Of a stretch of 64,000 nt of DNA, positions 61,140 to 64,000 are shown piece after piece (the stretch's first letter is position 1; every line of letters starts with the position of its first letter). The notes beneath the pieces were generated by a model. That model did no database searches and had not been told where the DNA came from. It was given only the letters and a program-made list of their open reading frames with translations. The DNA is taken from NCBI GenBank assembly GCA_964400735.1, contig CAYNVQ010000002.1, forward strand, positions 124,001 through 188,000. Reading direction: 5' to 3'. The DNA is from CAYNVQ01 sp964400735 (lineage in GTDB: Bacteria; Acidobacteriota; Aminicenantia; Aminicenantales; Aminicenantaceae). Position numbers and translations under genes: made by a program.

Positions 61140-62087
61140 TTATTCAAACAAGGAACTTACAGAACTTCCTCGACTTATTCTTCGAATGGCCTCTCCGAAA
61201 AGCTCGGCAACGGAGAGAACCATAATCTTTTTACATGATTTTGCCTCTTCTCTCAGCGGAATCGTGTTGGTCACGATGAGTTTTTCCATCTGGGAATTCT
61301 CAATTTTATCAATGGCCTGCCCGGAAAGAATAGGATGGGTGCAAGCCGCGTACACCCTCCGAGCCCCCTTCTCGAGCAGGGCATCCACACTGTGCACCAA
61401 AGTTCCGCCCGTATCCACCATGTCATCGACAATCACCACATCCCTGTTTTTGACGTCCCCAATGACATGTATTACTTTTGCGATGTTGGGAGCAGGACGT
61501 CTTTTATCTATGATGGCCAGATTGGCTTTCAATCTTTTGGCAAAAACCCTGGCTCTTCCTACGCCTCCTGCATCTGGGGACACGACGGTCAGGTCACTCA
61601 ATCCCAGTTTCTGGACGTGATTGGCTAAAACGGGAGCAGCGGTGAGATTGTCTACAGGAATAGAGAAGAAGCCTTGGATTTGGGGAGAGTGGAGGTCCAT
61701 GGTCAAAACCCTGTCGGCTCCTGAGGCTTCCAGGAGATCGGCAACCAATCGGGCGGATATCGGAACGCGGGGCCTGTCTTTCCAATCCTGTCGCGCGTAG
61801 GGATAGTAGGGAATGACCGCTGTGATTCTCTCCGCCGATGCCCGTTTGAAGGCATCTATCATCACAAACAGCTCCATGAGATGAAAGTTGGCATCAAAGG
61901 ATCCCGACTGGACAACAAAAACGTCTTCTCCGCGGACGTTTTCGTCAACAAAAAAATGTATCTCTCCATCGCTGAATCGCTCCAGGACAAAATTTCCCAT
62001 ATCGATGTTTAAATAGTCCACGACCTGCTCAGTCAACTCCACATTGGAGGATCCAGCAAAAATTTTCATATCATTTTTTTCTTTCAC
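61140..62087 (-). CDS. prs: Ribose-phosphate pyrophosphokinase
   Basis: Makes PRPP for nucleotide, His and Trp synthesis. GTG 62087 is preceded by GGAAGGAG; 315 residues. Motifs: IFAGSSNVELTEQV, the flexible loop YYPYARQDWKDRPRVPISARLVADLL, MDLHSPQIQGFF, the PRPP loop DDMVDTGGTL, and THPILSGQA. Ten bases separate it from rplY. The usual RQDRK of the loop reads RQDWKDRP here, a small change. Confidence 0.95.
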   Translation of the reverse strand: MKEKNDMKIFAGSSNVELTEQVVDYLNIDMGNFVLERFSDGEIHFFVDENVRGEDVFVVQSGSFDANFHLMELFVMIDAFKRASAERITAVIPYYPYARQDWKDRPRVPISARLVADLLEASGADRVLTMDLHSPQIQGFFSIPVDNLTAAPVLANHVQKLGLSDLTVVSPDAGGVGRARVFAKRLKANLAIIDKRRPAPNIAKVIHVIGDVKNRDVVIVDDMVDTGGTLVHSVDALLEKGARRVYAACTHPILSGQAIDKIENSQMEKLIVTNTIPLREEAKSCKKIMVLSVAELFGEAIRRISRGSSVSSLFE

Positions 62088-62138
62088 GGCATCTCCTTCC
62101 GAAGCCTTTCCTCTCTGTAAAGGATATCAGGAGAGACA

Positions 62139-62213
62139 TGGCTGGGGTGGGAGGATTCGAACCTCCGAATGGCGGATCCAAAGTCCGCTGCCTTTCCGCT
62201 TGGCTACACCCCA
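62139..62213 (-). tRNA. tRNA-Gln (anticodon TTG), CCA encoded
   Basis: The minus strand folds into a full cloverleaf: acceptor TGGGGTG paired with CACCCCA, D arm with AGCCAAGCGG, anticodon arm GCGGA-CTTTGGA-TCCGC with TTG in the centre, T arm with GGTTCGAATCC, discriminator G and genomic CCA. Its first ten bases overlap the ispE 3' end. Confidence 0.97.
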
Positions 62214-63070
62214 GTGAGCCATTCCTTCCAACAGTCCGTCCGCGATAGCGTCTCTACGAGGACTGTTCGATGGTCTTCCCCGAGGGTTTCCATGGCTATT
62301 TCTGCCTTTCTCCTCTCTGAAAAAAGGCCGAAAACAGCCGAGCCGCTCCCGCTGGTTAGAGATAACTCTGAACCCAGCTCCTGGATGAGGTTCTTGATGC
62401 CTTTTATCTGAGGATGAAGACGGAAAATACTTTCTTCTAATTCATTTTTCAAAAAGCCAACTTTGCGGCTGTTCAAAAACCTGATAATTTTACTGTCTTT
62501 ACCCTGAGAAGTCAAGGAGGAAGGGAGCTGCCCGTAGACCCTAGCCGTCGAGATGGGAAAGGAAGGAATGACCAGAACACAAAAGAAACGCGCCAGGTCC
62601 TCCAGAGGAATTATCCGTTCCCCCCTGCCATGGCCCAAACACAATCCTCCTTCTAAGAAAAAGGGGACATCCGCACCCAGAACAGCGCCCATCTCCATCA
62701 GGATCTTCTTCTCTAACCCTATTCCCCAGATCTCATTCAGAGCCAAAAGAGTACTGGCCGCATTGCTGCTTCCACCTCCCAGGCCGCTGCCGGGGGGAAT
62801 CATTTTTCGCGCTAAAACCTTGATTCCCTGCTTCAAGTTGAGTCGATCCTTCAGAAGAACGGCCGCTTGATGTATGAGATTTCTTTCATCCCAGGGAACG
62901 GTTCTGTCGTCTCCTTCTAAGATAAGGGCATCTCGAGACAGAGGATGAAATTCCAGGACATCATACAAATCCACCGTCTGAAGCAGAGTCCTAACCTCAT
63001 GATAGCCATCCTTTCTCTTCCCCAGAATCTCAATCCCCAGGTTAATCTTAGCAAAGGATTTAACGCGCAT
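62204..63070 (-). CDS. ispE: 4-diphosphocytidyl-2-C-methyl-D-erythritol kinase
   Basis: GHMP kinase of the MEP pathway. The 288 residues have SFAKINLGIEILGKRKDGYHEVRTL, the ATP loop MIPPGSGLGGGSSNAAS near residue 95, the catalytic Asp in GADVPFF, and LTSGSGSAVFGLF. Its TAG stop (62204-62206) is formed by bases within the tRNA-Gln gene. It begins 11 bases inside the lolB-like gene. The order lolB-ispE-prs is also found in Proteobacteria. Confidence 0.96.
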   Translation of the reverse strand: MRVKSFAKINLGIEILGKRKDGYHEVRTLLQTVDLYDVLEFHPLSRDALILEGDDRTVPWDERNLIHQAAVLLKDRLNLKQGIKVLARKMIPPGSGLGGGSSNAASTLLALNEIWGIGLEKKILMEMGAVLGADVPFFLEGGLCLGHGRGERIIPLEDLARFFCVLVIPSFPISTARVYGQLPSSLTSQGKDSKIIRFLNSRKVGFLKNELEESIFRLHPQIKGIKNLIQELGSELSLTSGSGSAVFGLFSERRKAEIAMETLGEDHRTVLVETLSRTDCWKEWLTGV

Positions 63071-63743
63071 GGTGGATCAGGTCTTGAATTTCTTTCCATG
63101 TCTTGGGCTGGTACTTCTCTTTGAATTTTTTAGAGAACACATTTTCCCTGACTGGCTTATTGAGGCCTAGACCGAGGATTTTTAGTTTTCCTGAACTCAG
63201 AGTGTGCCTAAAGACAATACGCCGAGCAAATGGAGTGTCATCGATGAATTCTTCCACTTCAAACCAGAGATCTCCTCTCTTTCCGGACTTGATCCTGTTC
63301 TTCCGGTCTCTTGTTAAGGACCAGCTTTCCAGGTCATCCGAAATAATCTGGCTCTGCTTCCCCCAATCCCCGCTGAAAAGGTTTATCATCTCGGCCAAGT
63401 TCAACCGGAATCCGAGGAACTCATAGATGATTTCCTCTTCCTGGCCTTGCCAATAAACCTTTTTGGATGGGACGATGAGATAGGCCTCCCCTCCATCGAC
63501 GAGCAGGCGGTAAATAACTCTGCCCAATGCGCCGGTAACCTCGATCCTCCCTTTATCGGGCAGGGCGAAAAGAAAAGAAAATTTCGATCTGGCTGTTTCC
63601 TGACCGGTCAAAATCGTCAGGGACGCATGTCCCTCGATCCTTTCGACTCGGGCTGGTAAAGGGGATATCGACAGGAGAGCAGGCCGGCAACAGGAGAGAA
63701 GAAACGCCAGGCAGCCGATCGCGATGACCTGAGCCTTTTGCAT
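63060..63743 (-). CDS. LolB-like outer membrane lipoprotein
   Basis: A 227-residue protein with a signal ending FLLSC (residue ~18) and a following Cys; an AAAGGA ribosome site precedes the ATG. The mature part is beta-rich (EGHASLTILTG, RIEVTGALGRVIYRLLVDGGEAYLIVPSKKVYWQ, LGFRLNLAEMINLFSGD) in the manner of LolB and DUF4292 lipoproteins. Its place directly before ispE and prs is the LolB position in enterics. I infer a role in receiving lipoproteins at the outer membrane. Confidence 0.75.
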   Translation of the reverse strand: MQKAQVIAIGCLAFLLSCCRPALLSISPLPARVERIEGHASLTILTGQETARSKFSFLFALPDKGRIEVTGALGRVIYRLLVDGGEAYLIVPSKKVYWQGQEEEIIYEFLGFRLNLAEMINLFSGDWGKQSQIISDDLESWSLTRDRKNRIKSGKRGDLWFEVEEFIDDTPFARRIVFRHTLSSGKLKILGLGLNKPVRENVFSKKFKEKYQPKTWKEIQDLIHHAR

Positions 63744-63788
63744 GATTCATCCTTTCTTTCTGCCCGATTGGCCTGGAAGTACAGGAAC

Positions 63789-63998
63789 CTATTTCTTTCC
63801 CTTCTTCGGATCCGTCACTTCTTGATTTTTTTTGCCGCCGGCGGATTCTCTCAAGTCAAATCCGTATTCATCTGACACCGATTTTTCCTCTTCAGCTCTC
63901 CCTCGTGCAGTCCGATTTTTTATCTCGCGGCCCAGGCTGAATCCATAATCTTCAGAAGCTCCCACCAGGTTTGTCCTCCGTTTATCTACAGGGCTTTC
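63789..63998 (-). CDS. C-terminal part of an unidentified protein, start outside the window
   Basis: The minus strand is open from the window edge to TAG at 63789-63791, giving about 69 residues. The sequence is hydrophilic and includes SEDYGFSLGREIKN and SDEYGFDLRES, two related copies of an acidic-YGF-x-L motif about 30 residues apart, and a Lys-rich end (DPKKGKK). It lies 45 bases before the LolB-like gene on the same strand, so it probably belongs to that operon. I do not recognise it. Confidence 0.6.
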   Translation of the reverse strand, partial: ESPVDKRRTNLVGASEDYGFSLGREIKNRTARGRAEEEKSVSDEYGFDLRESAGGKKNQEVTDPKKGKK

Positions 63999-64000
63999 TC

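Overview
This window is a gene-dense bacterial chromosome segment from a Gram-negative organism. It has Kdo synthesis genes, Mla-type lipid transport, TolC-like outer membrane proteins and lipoproteins. An Hfq-like protein of a form I associate with Acidobacteriota, a CarD regulator, a CBM9/DUF5916 outer membrane protein, moderate base composition and long chains of ATGA/TTGA-overlapping genes make Acidobacteriota (possibly the Aminicenantia class) the best guess. That is inference; no rRNA is present to settle it.

Layout. Positions 1-11482 hold export and efflux genes: the end of a MacB-type ABC permease, a TolC-like protein, a DUF5916 protein, a three-gene heavy-metal RND efflux operon and a GDSL lipoprotein. 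Positions 11626-14790 hold an Hfq-like gene with pdxA and xthA, facing smpB and carD. Positions 15112-19657 carry the classical rpmH-rnpA-yidD-yidC-jag-mnmE block. It is followed by a degraded AlkP-family gene. Positions 20575-31373 carry one overlapping operon: mnmG, parA, parB, a bactofilin, kdsB, pyrG, kdsA, kdsD, kdsC, a phosphohexomutase and uppP. A parS-like site lies in the last codons of mnmG.

From 31716 most genes are on the minus strand: two small NTF2-like lipoproteins, then manC (plus strand), aspS-hisS-accA, an ECF sigma/anti-sigma/YbjQ set, rlmB-like, glnS and gltX. Positions 44894-49646 hold a palindromic repeat element and a plus-strand carotenoid cluster (crtZ-like, ispH, crtI, crtB, crtE, crtY) that is visibly decaying. 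The desaturase has lost its start codon and its middle, the cyclase is frameshifted and internally deleted, and the hydroxylase has lost a conserved histidine. Phytoene synthase and the prenyl diphosphate synthase remain open.

Next comes a stand-alone unit: a near-perfect sigma-54 promoter with three phased upstream half-sites, a 61-residue membrane or exported peptide, and a strong terminator. The rest (50495-64000, minus) is ispD-ispF, a PIN/TRAM protein, radA, the Mla lipid transport genes directly behind dnaB, rplI-rpsR-rpsF, and pth-rplY-prs-tRNA-Gln-ispE-lolB-like. Three ribosomal proteins (S6, L9, L25) carry long Glu/Lys-rich tails.

The genes join into clear themes: isoprenoid supply (ispD, E, F, H, uppP, crtE), LPS and sugar nucleotide synthesis (kds genes, manC, hexomutase), membrane biogenesis (yidC/yidD, mla) and chromosome segregation (parABS). 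The most notable items are the decaying carotenoid cluster and the sigma-54-driven small peptide unit. I found no CRISPR array, insertion sequence transposase or prophage.
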